Positions 54,213-62,760 of a DNA stretch of 64,000 nucleotides are shown piece by piece. Position 1 is the stretch's first letter. The number at the start of each line of letters is the position of its first letter. The stretch covers positions 2,976,001-3,040,000 of the forward strand of contig NZ_FSRU01000001.1 in assembly GCF_900142845.1 (NCBI RefSeq), read 5' to 3'. The notes beneath the pieces were generated by a model that had not been told where the DNA came from, did no database searches, and saw nothing but the letters and a program-made list of their open reading frames with translations. This DNA is from Paraburkholderia phenazinium. Its GTDB lineage: Bacteria; Pseudomonadota; Gammaproteobacteria; Burkholderiales; Burkholderiaceae. Position numbers and translations under genes: made by a program.

Positions 54213-55160
54213 GTGGCACATCAGATCACTTTTCTGCAACTCGAAGCATTGGTTGCAATCGCGGATATGGGTTCGTTCGAAGCGGCCGGGCGCAAGCTCG
54301 GCAGCGTTCAATCCGGCGTATCGCGCCACGTTCGCGAGCTGGAGAATCAATTCCCGAAGCCGCTTTTCGACCGCGGTTCACGATCGGCACGGCTGACCGT
54401 CGACGGCCTCGAGGTACTCTCGCAAGCGCGCACGATTCTTCAGCAACGCGATGCGCTGGTCAGTCAATATGCGAGCGAGAAAGTATTGCGGCGCTCGTTG
54501 AGGCTGGGTGTGACTGAACTTGCGGCGCTAACCTGGTTACCTGGCTTCATCGACGCACTGCGTTCTACCTATCCGCTAGTGGATGTCGAACTTGAAGTGG
54601 GTGGTGTCGCTGTGGAACTCTACGAAAAGCTCAGACTGGCGCAACTGGATCTGGTCATCGTTCCCGACACGCCACGCTGGGCGGACATGTTGAGGTTCCC
54701 GCTCGCGAACGTGCGTAACGGCTGGTTCTGCAGTCCCACGTTCGGCCTCAAGCGGCGCAGGCTCGCCGTGTCGGAACTCGGTCAGTTAACCTTACTATCC
54801 CAGTCTGCCGACTCGGCGGTGGGACATGTCATGAGCAAATGGCTCGAGCGTAATGGTGTGCAACCGCGCAGCATCCTCACCTGCAACAACTTCGCGGCGC
54901 TTGGCGGCATGGCGAGCGCCGGTCTGGGTGTCGCCAGTCTGCCGGACGCCATCTCCGGCGAACTCGTGACGCTGGGACTGTTGCGTGAAGTTCTTGTGAC
55001 GCCGGTAATGCCGCCGGTGCGCTATGTCGCCGTTGCGCGGCAAGACTCGCTGACCCCGTTCCACCGCAAGGTCATCACGCTCGCGCGCGCGACGTGCAAT
55101 TATGGAATGCGCTATCAGGACGCCGACGCACGCGAACCGCTCGCCAACGAGGCTAAATAG
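54213..55160 (+). CDS. LysR-type transcriptional regulator
   Basis: A 315-residue LysR with HTH AIADMGSFEAAGRKLGSVQSGVSRHVRELE (split; about 14-43). The GTG at 54213 has GAGAGGGG five bases upstream and starts with the family pattern. It is divergent from the importer/D-amino acid operon and probably regulates it. It is followed two bases after its stop by a second LysR gene. Confidence 0.92.
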   Translation: MAHQITFLQLEALVAIADMGSFEAAGRKLGSVQSGVSRHVRELENQFPKPLFDRGSRSARLTVDGLEVLSQARTILQQRDALVSQYASEKVLRRSLRLGVTELAALTWLPGFIDALRSTYPLVDVELEVGGVAVELYEKLRLAQLDLVIVPDTPRWADMLRFPLANVRNGWFCSPTFGLKRRRLAVSELGQLTLLSQSADSAVGHVMSKWLERNGVQPRSILTCNNFAALGGMASAGLGVASLPDAISGELVTLGLLREVLVTPVMPPVRYVAVARQDSLTPFHRKVITLARATCNYGMRYQDADAREPLANEAK

Positions 55161-55162
55161 CG

Positions 55163-56074
55163 ATGCTGACCGTCAAGCAGATTGAGACGTTCTACTGGGT
55201 CGCGAAGCTCGGGACGGTTCAGCGGGCGGCCGACAAGCTGCATATCACGCAATCCGCGGCAACCAAGCGCCTGCAGGATGTCGAAGCGAAGTCCGCTGCG
55301 CGTTTGTTCGAAGGAAGCGGCAAGAAAGCGAGGTTGTCTGCGAAAGGGCACGAAATGTTCGCCCTGTGCGAGGGTTTGCTGGACAGCATTGGGCGACTGG
55401 AAGCCTACCAGGACGCCGACCGGCATATGGCCCGCGTGCTGCACATCGGCCTGACCGAACTGGTGGCGTTGACGTGGTTCCCGGCGTTCCTCCAGCAGAT
55501 GCGCGAACTGTTCCCCAATCTCGTTCTGCAACCCCATGTGGACATGTCCGGACCGCTGCAAGAGCGGGTGCTCGATGGACGCCTCGACCTCGCAATTTTG
55601 CCCGAGGCCGAGTTGCCCGCATCGGTCGAGCGCGTGGTGCTTGGGCGTGCCCGCTTCGCCTGGTTTTGCCGTCCCGGCGCGTTCGACAGCAAGCGCACAG
55701 TGCCGCTGCACGAACTGGGCACCGTTCCCGTCATCGAGCAGATTCCCGCATCCATCATCACGATCCTGAGTTCAAGAACCTTCGAAAGTGCGGGCGTCGA
55801 TCCTGAGCGTATTTGCGGCGGCAACAACGCGGTCGTGGTGGGCGGCCTCGTAGCGGCCGGAGTTGGCGTGAGCCTGCTGCCCGTCGATCTTTTCAGGCAG
55901 CAAATCCAGAACCGGCTCATGCAAATCGTGATGACCAACCCACCTGCACCGATGGTTCGCTACGACGCGATTTTTCTGAAGCAATCACATTCTGCGCTGG
56001 GGTACATGGTGGCCGACGTTGCACGGCGTTGCTGCGACTTCACTTCATCGGTGCAACAACCGGCAGCGCGTTAA
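55163..56074 (+). CDS. LysR-type transcriptional regulator, tandem copy
   Basis: A 303-residue LysR protein beginning MLTVKQIETFYWVAKLGTVQRAADKLHITQSAATKRLQ-type HTH (split). It follows the first LysR by two bases, so both are probably on one transcript. Both share the ligand-domain block LRLGVTELAALTWLP/LHIGLTELVALTWFP, so they are paralogues that may form heteromers or act on linked operons. Its target is likely within 47.8-60 kb. Confidence 0.92.
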   Translation: MLTVKQIETFYWVAKLGTVQRAADKLHITQSAATKRLQDVEAKSAARLFEGSGKKARLSAKGHEMFALCEGLLDSIGRLEAYQDADRHMARVLHIGLTELVALTWFPAFLQQMRELFPNLVLQPHVDMSGPLQERVLDGRLDLAILPEAELPASVERVVLGRARFAWFCRPGAFDSKRTVPLHELGTVPVIEQIPASIITILSSRTFESAGVDPERICGGNNAVVVGGLVAAGVGVSLLPVDLFRQQIQNRLMQIVMTNPPAPMVRYDAIFLKQSHSALGYMVADVARRCCDFTSSVQQPAAR

Positions 56075-56185
56075 AGGCAATCCGCCGAAGTCCATCTGTT
56101 CCGCTAGCCTCAAGACCGCGCGAAACATGGCCAGCCGCCAGAGCGGCAGCCCCATGAACAGCCGGGGATTGCCGAGGCGGCCTGC

Positions 56186-56743
56186 TTACCCGGTGTGCTG
56201 CGCGGTAGAACCACCGAGAAGGCGATGCGTTGCAATCGGACTGAGTCCGGTCTCGCATGCGGGTGTTCCCTTCTCCAGATGGATAACCAGGTCGTGGGTG
56301 GTGGAGCGGCGTGTGAGCATGAGGCAGGTGACTTCGTTCTGCAGGACGCGGGTCGAATGCCAGCAATGTGGCCGCATGCATACGCCCTCGCCAACCGGTA
56401 TCAGGAACGCCTGCAGGGAATCGAGATCCGGACGGCCATCCGGGGTGCTCGTCGCGACAATCTGTATGACTGACCCGGTCAACGGAACGATTGCCTGCTG
56501 TGTCAGCCAGTGAGCCTCAAGACTCTCTACGGTATCTTCGCTGTTTCTGTATTTGACCCACAGGACTTCCGTCTCCCCAGCCATGCCTGTGTCGAAGAGG
56601 TGCTCGTGCCAGAAATCTGAGGATGGACTGGTGTACGACGGAATGCCATCGGCGATCCGCAGCGGTTTACCCAGCATCCAGCCGTAAGCTTCAAAGGCGT
56701 CGGCGGTCAGTGGCTCGATTGTCAGGGATCGAAGAATCGGCAT
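56186..56743 (-). CDS. ureidoglycolate lyase (AllA)-like cupin protein
   Basis: A 185-residue cupin. LEPLTADAFEAYG-type start (ITIEPLTADAFEAYGW), LEAHWLTQQAIVPL and MRPHCWHSTRV are characteristic of the ureidoglycolate lyase/AllA family, with metal-binding histidines retained. AllA releases urea from ureidoglycolate, and many relatives act on other ureido or related acids. No other purine-degradation gene is present in the window, so the substrate could be a product of the cyclic-amide enzymes elsewhere, or an acid related to RraA. It stands alone between two LysR genes and may be controlled by the one upstream at 57748. Confidence 0.83.
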   Translation of the reverse strand: MPILRSLTIEPLTADAFEAYGWMLGKPLRIADGIPSYTSPSSDFWHEHLFDTGMAGETEVLWVKYRNSEDTVESLEAHWLTQQAIVPLTGSVIQIVATSTPDGRPDLDSLQAFLIPVGEGVCMRPHCWHSTRVLQNEVTCLMLTRRSTTHDLVIHLEKGTPACETGLSPIATHRLLGGSTAQHTG

Positions 56744-56803
56744 TTCGGAAAACCTTTGCGCTTAAAGGGTGACAGTGAGAACGGTACGGTTTGCCGCGCC
56801 AGC

Positions 56804-57748
56804 CTATGAGTTCGGCGGCGCGGCCCCCGTATCGGGAAATAGTGCGAATTCCGGGCCGTTGGCCAGGCTGAAATCGAGCACCACTTTCAGCGCCAGCCGC
56901 GTAATGGATTCAAATAGCAGACTGTCCGGGCTACGACGGAACGAGGCCACCAGCGCAAGTGTCGGGACGCGATGCGTCACCTTGAGCAATTGCAGATGTC
57001 CGGACTCCAGTTCGCGCATGACAAAGGCCGTCGGCAACACCGCAATGCCGAAGCCGTCGAGGACCAACCGGATGATCGCGGCAACCGACGAAACACAGTT
57101 GATCTGGACATGCGACTCGCCACTTGTCGCGAACAACTCGTTTAGAAAGACATGCGGTGACGAATGCCGTGCGAAGCTGATGATAGGAAAAGCAGCCAGT
57201 TCCCCTTCCGACATCGCTTCGGCCGACAGGTTGAGGGACGGGCTCGCTACCCACCGCATCGGCAGACTACCGAGAGGGACATTCACGGCATCGGCACCGG
57301 TGACGTTCGTCGTCAGCAGTGCGATGTCGACATTGCCATTGACGAGTTGAGCCGAAAGATGGGCTGTCGTGTCGGAGGTCAGTTCAATGGCCAGATTCGG
57401 GTACTCTTCCCGCACCCGTCTCAACAGGTCGGGCAGCCAGGTGTGCACAACCGACTCGATCACGCCAAGGCGCAGCAATCCCGCGACCTTGGAACGGTCA
57501 CTGACGCTTGTGAACATGTCCTGGTTCAGCTTCAGGATCTGCTCTGCGAACACCAGGGCCTTGCTTCCCTCCTGGGTGAGCGTCACGTCTCGCGGCCCCC
57601 GCTCGAACAGCCGCACGCCGAATTCCTGCTCGAGGGCCGAAATCCGGCTGGAGATCGCGGCTTGCGTCGCGTGCAGGCGTTCGGCGGTCAACCGGAAATT
57701 GCGCAGCTTGGCCAGCCATACAAACGTTTCAAGAAAACGGATGTTCAT
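56804..57748 (-). CDS. LysR-type transcriptional regulator
   Basis: A 314-residue LysR with the start MNIRFLETFVWLAKLRNFRLTAERLHATQ (split at about 1-29) and a full effector domain. It is transcribed away from the amidase gene at 58106; the 357-base interval contains an inverted repeat compatible with its site. Its 3' end lies 60 bases from the AllA-like gene in the same direction, so it may be co-transcribed with it. Confidence 0.92.
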   Translation of the reverse strand: MNIRFLETFVWLAKLRNFRLTAERLHATQAAISSRISALEQEFGVRLFERGPRDVTLTQEGSKALVFAEQILKLNQDMFTSVSDRSKVAGLLRLGVIESVVHTWLPDLLRRVREEYPNLAIELTSDTTAHLSAQLVNGNVDIALLTTNVTGADAVNVPLGSLPMRWVASPSLNLSAEAMSEGELAAFPIISFARHSSPHVFLNELFATSGESHVQINCVSSVAAIIRLVLDGFGIAVLPTAFVMRELESGHLQLLKVTHRVPTLALVASFRRSPDSLLFESITRLALKVVLDFSLANGPEFALFPDTGAAPPNS

Positions 57749-58105
57749 GGGACACCGTGTTGATGCGTCGAATAGCAAACGGCGAACAGCGGGCAATCCA
57801 GCATGTTGGCGACATATGGATATTTTCGGTCAGTTTATCGCGGTGCCGTGCCGTGCGTGACAAGAAAAATTAACCGCTCGGACCAACATTTATTTGTTAG
57901 ACATTGAGTCCCTGCTCGTCAAGACTGACATTCGAGACTCAACTCGGGACTCCACTCGGCAGTGGTGCCGCACGTGACGCTGGTTCGCCCGTCCGTCAAC
58001 CCGGTGAAAGGTAGCGATGAACACACTTGAATGTGAAATCGACGGCAGTACAGGTTTGCGTCACCTCTACTCGGTCGATATGCTGGCCCACACTGGGTAG
58101 CGCCG
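57749..58105. promoter_or_regulatory. divergent control region between lysR and amidase
   Basis: A 357-base interval with no recognised gene. An AT-rich patch at 57865-57902 contains the inverted repeat listed separately. A 27-codon open frame at 58017-58100 has no recognised similarity and is not called. Confidence 0.5.
57883..57900. promoter_or_regulatory. inverted repeat, candidate LysR site
   Basis: CCAACA-TTTATT-TGTTAG, 6-6-6 with one mismatched pair. The amidase gene starts 205 bases away and the lysR gene starts 134 bases away on the other strand. Confidence 0.4.
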
Positions 58106-59485
58106 ATGAAACCTATTCGCCAACTGCATGAAGCGCTTGCCGATTCGAGGCTTTCCGCAAGCGAATTGCTCGAGCAAAGCGCGGCCACAATCGCCCGCGA
58201 CGCGGGCAGAAACGATTCCACCTACACAAGTCTCGACATTGCCGGCGCACGCGTGGCGGCGGCAACCAGCGATTCGTTGCGCCAGCGCGGCTATGTGCCG
58301 TCGTCATTGGCCGGTTTGCCCGTATCGGTCAAAGATCTGTTCAATATCAAGGGGCAACGTACGACCGCCGGTTCCCGGGTCTTCTCCGACGCCGCGCCGG
58401 CCGTCCGCGACGCGCTCGCAGTCGCACGATTACGCGACGCAGGTGCAGTCTTTGTAGGCCGCACCAACATGAGCGAGTTTGCGTTCTCAGGATTGGGGCT
58501 CAATCCGCATTACGGAACGCCACCCAACCCGCTCGACACACAGTGGGTGGCAGGGGGATCGAGCTCAGGTGCGGCAACCTCGGTAGCCCTCGGCCACGTC
58601 GTCTGTGCGCTGGGTACTGACACCGGCGGGTCGCTACGTATTCCGGCAACATTCTGCGGGTTGACCGGCTTCAAGCCCACGGCCCGCCGCGTCCCTCTGG
58701 ACGGAGTATTGCCCTTGTCCACCTCATTCGACTCGGTCGGCCCGATCGCTCGAAGCGTCGACTGCTGCGCACTGGTTGATGCTGTGCTGTCGGGGCAGGT
58801 ACTCGATACGGCCGCACGCCCTTTGTCCGGCGTGCGTTTCGGCGTCACGACTGACTACGTCAGCGACGACATCGACGAAGCGATTCGCTACGCGTTCGAT
58901 CGCGCGGTCGGTCTGCTGCGCCGCGCCGGCGCATCGGTCGAACACTTCGCATTCCCCGAACTGTATGAAATGGCAAACCGCTATCCGCTTGCCGGAATCA
59001 CAGCCATCGAGGCATGGGCATGGCATCGCAAGTGTGTCGATCGCGCGCCAAACGCGTACGATCCGCGCGTGCTGAAACGTCTGAAGGTAGGAGAGGGGCG
59101 CAGCGCGGCCGACTATATCGAGTTGCTCGCTGCGCGCGAGGGGTTCATTCGGGCAGCGCGGATGCGTCTTCTGAAGTTCGACGCCTGGCTCATGCCAACG
59201 GTTGCCATCGCGCCACCGGAAATCGCTGCTCTGGAGCAGGACGACGGTTACTTCTTTGCCGTGAACTCGAAAGTGCTGCGCAACCCGAGCATCATAAACT
59301 TCATGGACGGCTGCGCCCTATCCGTGCCATGTCATCGTCCGGGCGAGCCGCCGGTAGGACTGTCGATCTGCGGGACAGCGCTTGCCGACGCCGCGATCCT
59401 GTCAATTGGACGCAGCGTCGAGGTGCTGTTGAGCGACGCTTCAGCATCGAACAAAGCATCAGATTTGTTTATTGCTCGCCAATAA
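58106..59485 (+). CDS. amidase (GatA/AtzE-like signature family)
   Basis: A 459-residue amidase-signature enzyme. Catalytic triad Lys76 (PVSVKD), cis-Ser in GGSSSG (152-153) and nucleophile Ser176 in GTDTGGS. All required residues are present. It hydrolyses an amide to acid and ammonia. ATG at 58106 begins the family N-terminus. It is divergent from a LysR gene and is followed 136 bases later by a binding-protein gene, so an imported amide may be its substrate. Confidence 0.92.
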   Translation: MKPIRQLHEALADSRLSASELLEQSAATIARDAGRNDSTYTSLDIAGARVAAATSDSLRQRGYVPSSLAGLPVSVKDLFNIKGQRTTAGSRVFSDAAPAVRDALAVARLRDAGAVFVGRTNMSEFAFSGLGLNPHYGTPPNPLDTQWVAGGSSSGAATSVALGHVVCALGTDTGGSLRIPATFCGLTGFKPTARRVPLDGVLPLSTSFDSVGPIARSVDCCALVDAVLSGQVLDTAARPLSGVRFGVTTDYVSDDIDEAIRYAFDRAVGLLRRAGASVEHFAFPELYEMANRYPLAGITAIEAWAWHRKCVDRAPNAYDPRVLKRLKVGEGRSAADYIELLAAREGFIRAARMRLLKFDAWLMPTVAIAPPEIAALEQDDGYFFAVNSKVLRNPSIINFMDGCALSVPCHRPGEPPVGLSICGTALADAAILSIGRSVEVLLSDASASNKASDLFIARQ

Positions 59486-59621
59486 AATTAGTCGTTGGAC
59501 GGCGCAAATTGGCGTTTGAATACTGCGCCTCATGCCCGGCGTCTGCTGTCGTTACACGCCACGGGTCCCCGGATGCCAAAACATACGGCTCTTCGTCCAC
59601 TCTCGAATCAAGGATCTACTC

Positions 59622-60785
59622 GTGACTCACTATTCCAGCACGCTTCGCCTGTCGCGTCGTCCCCTCACGATCCTGGTCGGTGCGGCCCTTCTGGCGTTCG
59701 GCGGCCGCAGTTTCGCCGCCCCTTCCGTCGTCCTGATCGGACATGCCGCCCCGCTGACCGGACAGCTTGCCCACATGGGAAAGGACAGCGAAAACGCGGC
59801 ACGGCTGGCGATCGATGAGATTAACAGCCAGCATCCCGTGATTGACGGAAGGCCCGTGATGTTCCAGCTTGACTCGCAGGACGATGCTGCCGATCCGCGT
59901 ACCGGCACGCAGGTCGCACAGAAGCTTGTCGACGACGGCGTGGTGGCGGTTGTGGGCGACATCAATTCGGGCGTGTCGATTCCTGCCTCGAAGATTTACA
60001 GCGGCGCAGACATCGTACAGATTTCGCAGGGCTCGACGAACCCCACGTACACGCTGCAGGGTTACAAGACAACGTTCCGCGTAGTCGCAACTGATGCGCT
60101 TCAGGGACCGGCGCTTGCCAACTATGCGCTGGACTCGCTGCACGCCAGGACGATTGCCATTGTTGACGATTCAACGGCCTACGGCCAGGGACTTGCCGAT
60201 GAATTCGAAAAGGCCGCGAAGGCGAAAGGCGCCAATATCGTCACGCGTGAAGCAACCAACGACAAGGCGATAGACTTTCGCGCAATCCTCACGAAGATCA
60301 AGGGCCTGCACCCCGACGTGATCATGTACGGCGGCTCGGATGCAACAGCTGGACCGCTAGCGAAGCAGGCGGCGAACCTCGGGATCACGGCGAAAGTGCT
60401 GGGAGGCGATGGTGCATGCACGGACAAGATGATCGATCTGGCTGGCGACGCGATAGGCAACGTTACATGCTCGGAGGCAGGTTTGGCATTGTCGAGAATG
60501 CCGAAGGGACAGGACTTCGACAAGCGCTACGTCGCCCGTTTCAGGACCCCGATCGACGCCTACGCGCCATTTACCTACGACGCGGTCTACGTCATCTACT
60601 CCGCAATGAAGCGGGCGAATTCGACCGAGCGAACGAAGATCCTTGCCGCGATGCCTTCAACACAGTATGACGGCGTCATCGGTCACATTGCGTTCGATCC
60701 GCACGGTGACCTCAAGGATGCAGCCATCACGATCTATCAGTTTAAGGACAAAAAGAAAACGGTGATGGACGTCATCAAGATGTAA
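59622..60785 (+). CDS. branched-chain amino acid/amide ABC binding protein (LivK type)
   Basis: A 387-residue periplasmic binding protein with signal peptide at about 1-33 (LTILVGAALLAFGGRSFAAP) and the LivK core IGHAAPLTGQLAHMGKDSENAARLAIDEI. The GTG at 59622 gives the correct signal peptide and has AAGGA nine bases upstream. No LivHMGF genes are nearby, so it depends on components elsewhere. It follows the amidase gene and could bind the amide that enzyme uses. Confidence 0.9.
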   Translation: MTHYSSTLRLSRRPLTILVGAALLAFGGRSFAAPSVVLIGHAAPLTGQLAHMGKDSENAARLAIDEINSQHPVIDGRPVMFQLDSQDDAADPRTGTQVAQKLVDDGVVAVVGDINSGVSIPASKIYSGADIVQISQGSTNPTYTLQGYKTTFRVVATDALQGPALANYALDSLHARTIAIVDDSTAYGQGLADEFEKAAKAKGANIVTREATNDKAIDFRAILTKIKGLHPDVIMYGGSDATAGPLAKQAANLGITAKVLGGDGACTDKMIDLAGDAIGNVTCSEAGLALSRMPKGQDFDKRYVARFRTPIDAYAPFTYDAVYVIYSAMKRANSTERTKILAAMPSTQYDGVIGHIAFDPHGDLKDAAITIYQFKDKKKTVMDVIKM

Positions 60786-60815
60786 CTGACGAATCCATCG
60801 AGCACCGCGGTCTCA

Positions 60816-60833
60816 CGAGGCGTTCGAGCCTCG
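60816..60833. terminator. hairpin between convergent livK-like and tetR genes
   Basis: CGAGGC-GTTCGA-GCCTCG, a 6-bp GC stem in the 137-base gap between two converging genes. No T-run follows, so this is a weak terminator call. Confidence 0.35.
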
Positions 60834-60922
60834 GTTCATCCCGACCAACGGACCTTCACACGGACGATGTTGGGCGTCTTGCCTTAACGGCTCGACGCCG
60901 GCACGCGTTCTGCCTTGCCCCT

Positions 60923-61558
60923 CTACTGTCTTGCCGAAGTGGGCAGCCCCAAGAGGTCGCACGCAAGACTAACGACCTTCTCGATTTCCTCGGGCGCGCG
61001 TGGATCCAGGCCAGTCATCCGGCTGTACTCGTTCGCAAACACAATGCTGGTGTTGATGATGCCAATTATCGCGTAGTGAAGCTGCCCCGGATTGCCGGCG
61101 CGTACTACGCCCGCCAGTTGTCCGGCGCGAATGGCCTGCGTGGATATCTCGTAGGACGGACGGATGTAATTCTCGATCAACCAATCGAATCGGTCGCTTT
61201 CTATCTGACCTTCAAACGCGACCAATCGATGGAATTCGGGATGCCTCGCAGTGAAGGTCGCGAATGCGTGGAACATGTCACGCAGCACCATACCCGGTCC
61301 CTCTGTAGCCGCTTTCTCCACCCAGTGCGACGCGCTTAATTCCCGCGTGCTGTCGCCAAAAATCGACCTGACGACCTCGCGCCACAGCGCGTCTTTAGTC
61401 TTGAAGTGGTAGACGACCAACTGATGCATTTCGCCAGCATGCTTGGCAATCTGACGCAGACTCGATCCCTCGAAGCCCGACGTGGCAAAAACTTGCAGCG
61501 CCGAGGCCAGGATGCGGGAGCGGCCATCGGATGGGTTTCCCGATTTGGAAGTGTTCAT
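60923..61558 (-). CDS. TetR-family transcriptional repressor
   Basis: A 211-residue TetR protein with HTH ILASALQVFATSGFEGSSLRQIAKHAG...VVYHFKTKDALW in residues about 15-62 and a ligand domain after it. ATG at 61558 is chosen because the HTH starts just after it. It is divergent from the oxidoreductase operon, and two 18-bp palindromes lie in the 104-base gap, so it very probably represses both. The inducer is unknown. Confidence 0.92.
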   Translation of the reverse strand: MNTSKSGNPSDGRSRILASALQVFATSGFEGSSLRQIAKHAGEMHQLVVYHFKTKDALWREVVRSIFGDSTRELSASHWVEKAATEGPGMVLRDMFHAFATFTARHPEFHRLVAFEGQIESDRFDWLIENYIRPSYEISTQAIRAGQLAGVVRAGNPGQLHYAIIGIINTSIVFANEYSRMTGLDPRAPEEIEKVVSLACDLLGLPTSARQ

Positions 61559-61592
61559 GCTGACGCCCTTCAGTGCCCGTAAAACGGGATTG

Positions 61593-61620
61593 TTGACTTT
61601 CCGACTGGAAAGTATATCAT
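61593..61620 (+). promoter_or_regulatory. sigma-70 promoter of the oxidoreductase operon
   Basis: TTGACT (61593-61598), 16 bases, then TATCAT (61615-61620), 43 bases before the gene start. It overlaps the first TetR palindrome, so repressor binding would block it. Confidence 0.6.
61596..61613. promoter_or_regulatory. TetR operator 1
   Basis: ACTTTCCGACTGGAAAGT: 7-bp arms ACTTTCC/GGAAAGT with a four-base centre (GACT). Overlaps the promoter of the oxidoreductase operon. Confidence 0.7.
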
Positions 61621-61627
61621 CGCAATA

Positions 61628-61645
61628 ACTTTCCGATCGGAAAGT
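61628..61645. promoter_or_regulatory. TetR operator 2
   Basis: ACTTTCCGATCGGAAAGT, a perfect 18-bp palindrome. Its centre is 32 bases (about three helix turns) from operator 1, so two dimers could bind the same face of DNA. Confidence 0.75.
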
Positions 61646-61662
61646 CAACAAATGAGGACATG

Positions 61663-62760
61663 ATGAAACGGGTAATCATCGTCGGAGGCGGCTATGCCGG
61701 CGCAAATCTCGCAAGAGCGCTGGACAAGGTCGCAGAGGTGTGTGTCGTCGAGGCGCGCGACCATTTCGTCCATAACGTTGCGGCGATACGCAGCGTGGTC
61801 GATCCGTCGCTGCTGCCGCAGATCGTGATTCCCTACGATCGCCTGTTGCGGCGCGGCCGGGTCAGGCAAGGTCTCGTGACTAGCGTGTCTGACGGTGGCG
61901 TCACACTGGCGAACGGCGAGACGATCGAGGGCGATGCGGTGATTGTCGCGACCGGCTCGAGCTATGCGCGCCCGTTCAAACCCGCCTGGCATTTTGCGCA
62001 GGCATTCACGGACAGCATGAAGGACGCCCATGCGGGTCTGCTCGAAACGGATCGCGTCGCGATCGTCGGCGGCGGTGCGGTGGGCGTGGAACTGGCCGGC
62101 GAGATCGCGGCGGCGCATCCGCGCAAGCGCGTCACGCTGATATCCGGCGCGCCCACGCTGATGCCCGGTTACCCGGAGAAGCTGGCCCATTCGCTTGAGG
62201 CACAACTGCGCGCCAAGGGTGTCGCCCTTCATTTCGACACACGGGTCGCGAATCTCGAATCGACGGAATACCCGTATCTCGGCACGCTGGCGTGCATGCC
62301 CGACACGTCCGGTGAGCAACTGATCTTTCCCGCGCTCGGTGCGCGACCTGTCACCGCTGTGTTCCAGCAGATGCCGAACGCCCGCTTCAATCCGCAAGGC
62401 AGAGTCAAGGTCGACGCATGGTTGCGGCCGGCGCGTGCACAACGGGTGTTCGCGTTCGGCGACGCCGCGGCCACCGGCGACCCAATGACGATCGTCGCCA
62501 TCACCCGCCAGGTGCCATGGCTCGTCAAGGTCGTGGCGGCCATGCTTGACGGGCAGTCAGTGGAGTCGCAGCCTACCTATCTTCCGTGGTCATCCAGGGG
62601 CATTCTCGTGCCGCTCGGCCCGCGCGACGGTGCGAGTGTGCTGCCGGTCACGCGCAACGGTGTGCTTGTCGGTAAATGTCCCACGGCATTGATCAAGGGG
62701 CGCGACCTGTTCATTCCCCGTTACCGCAAGGACTTCGGCTATTCGGGGCAATTCGCATGA
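61663..62760 (+). CDS. FAD-dependent NAD(P)H oxidoreductase (NDH-2 / AIF-like family)
   Basis: A 365-residue pyridine-nucleotide disulfide oxidoreductase-type flavoprotein: FAD motif VIIVGGGYAG (4-13) and NAD(P)H motif VAIVGGGAVGVELAGEI (about 129-145), with no redox-active CxxxxC disulfide. It resembles single-subunit NADH:quinone oxidoreductases and ferroptosis-suppressor/AIF-like proteins. A start at 61663 is favoured over 61660 because GAGGA then has a four-base spacing. It is the first gene of a TetR-controlled operon and overlaps the DUF422 gene by four bases. Confidence 0.88.
   Translation: MKRVIIVGGGYAGANLARALDKVAEVCVVEARDHFVHNVAAIRSVVDPSLLPQIVIPYDRLLRRGRVRQGLVTSVSDGGVTLANGETIEGDAVIVATGSSYARPFKPAWHFAQAFTDSMKDAHAGLLETDRVAIVGGGAVGVELAGEIAAAHPRKRVTLISGAPTLMPGYPEKLAHSLEAQLRAKGVALHFDTRVANLESTEYPYLGTLACMPDTSGEQLIFPALGARPVTAVFQQMPNARFNPQGRVKVDAWLRPARAQRVFAFGDAAATGDPMTIVAITRQVPWLVKVVAAMLDGQSVESQPTYLPWSSRGILVPLGPRDGASVLPVTRNGVLVGKCPTALIKGRDLFIPRYRKDFGYSGQFA

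Noticed and set aside
58017..58100. 27-codon open frame upstream of the amidase
   Set aside because: No similarity and no ribosome site; it does not resemble the small AtzG-like partners of some amidases.
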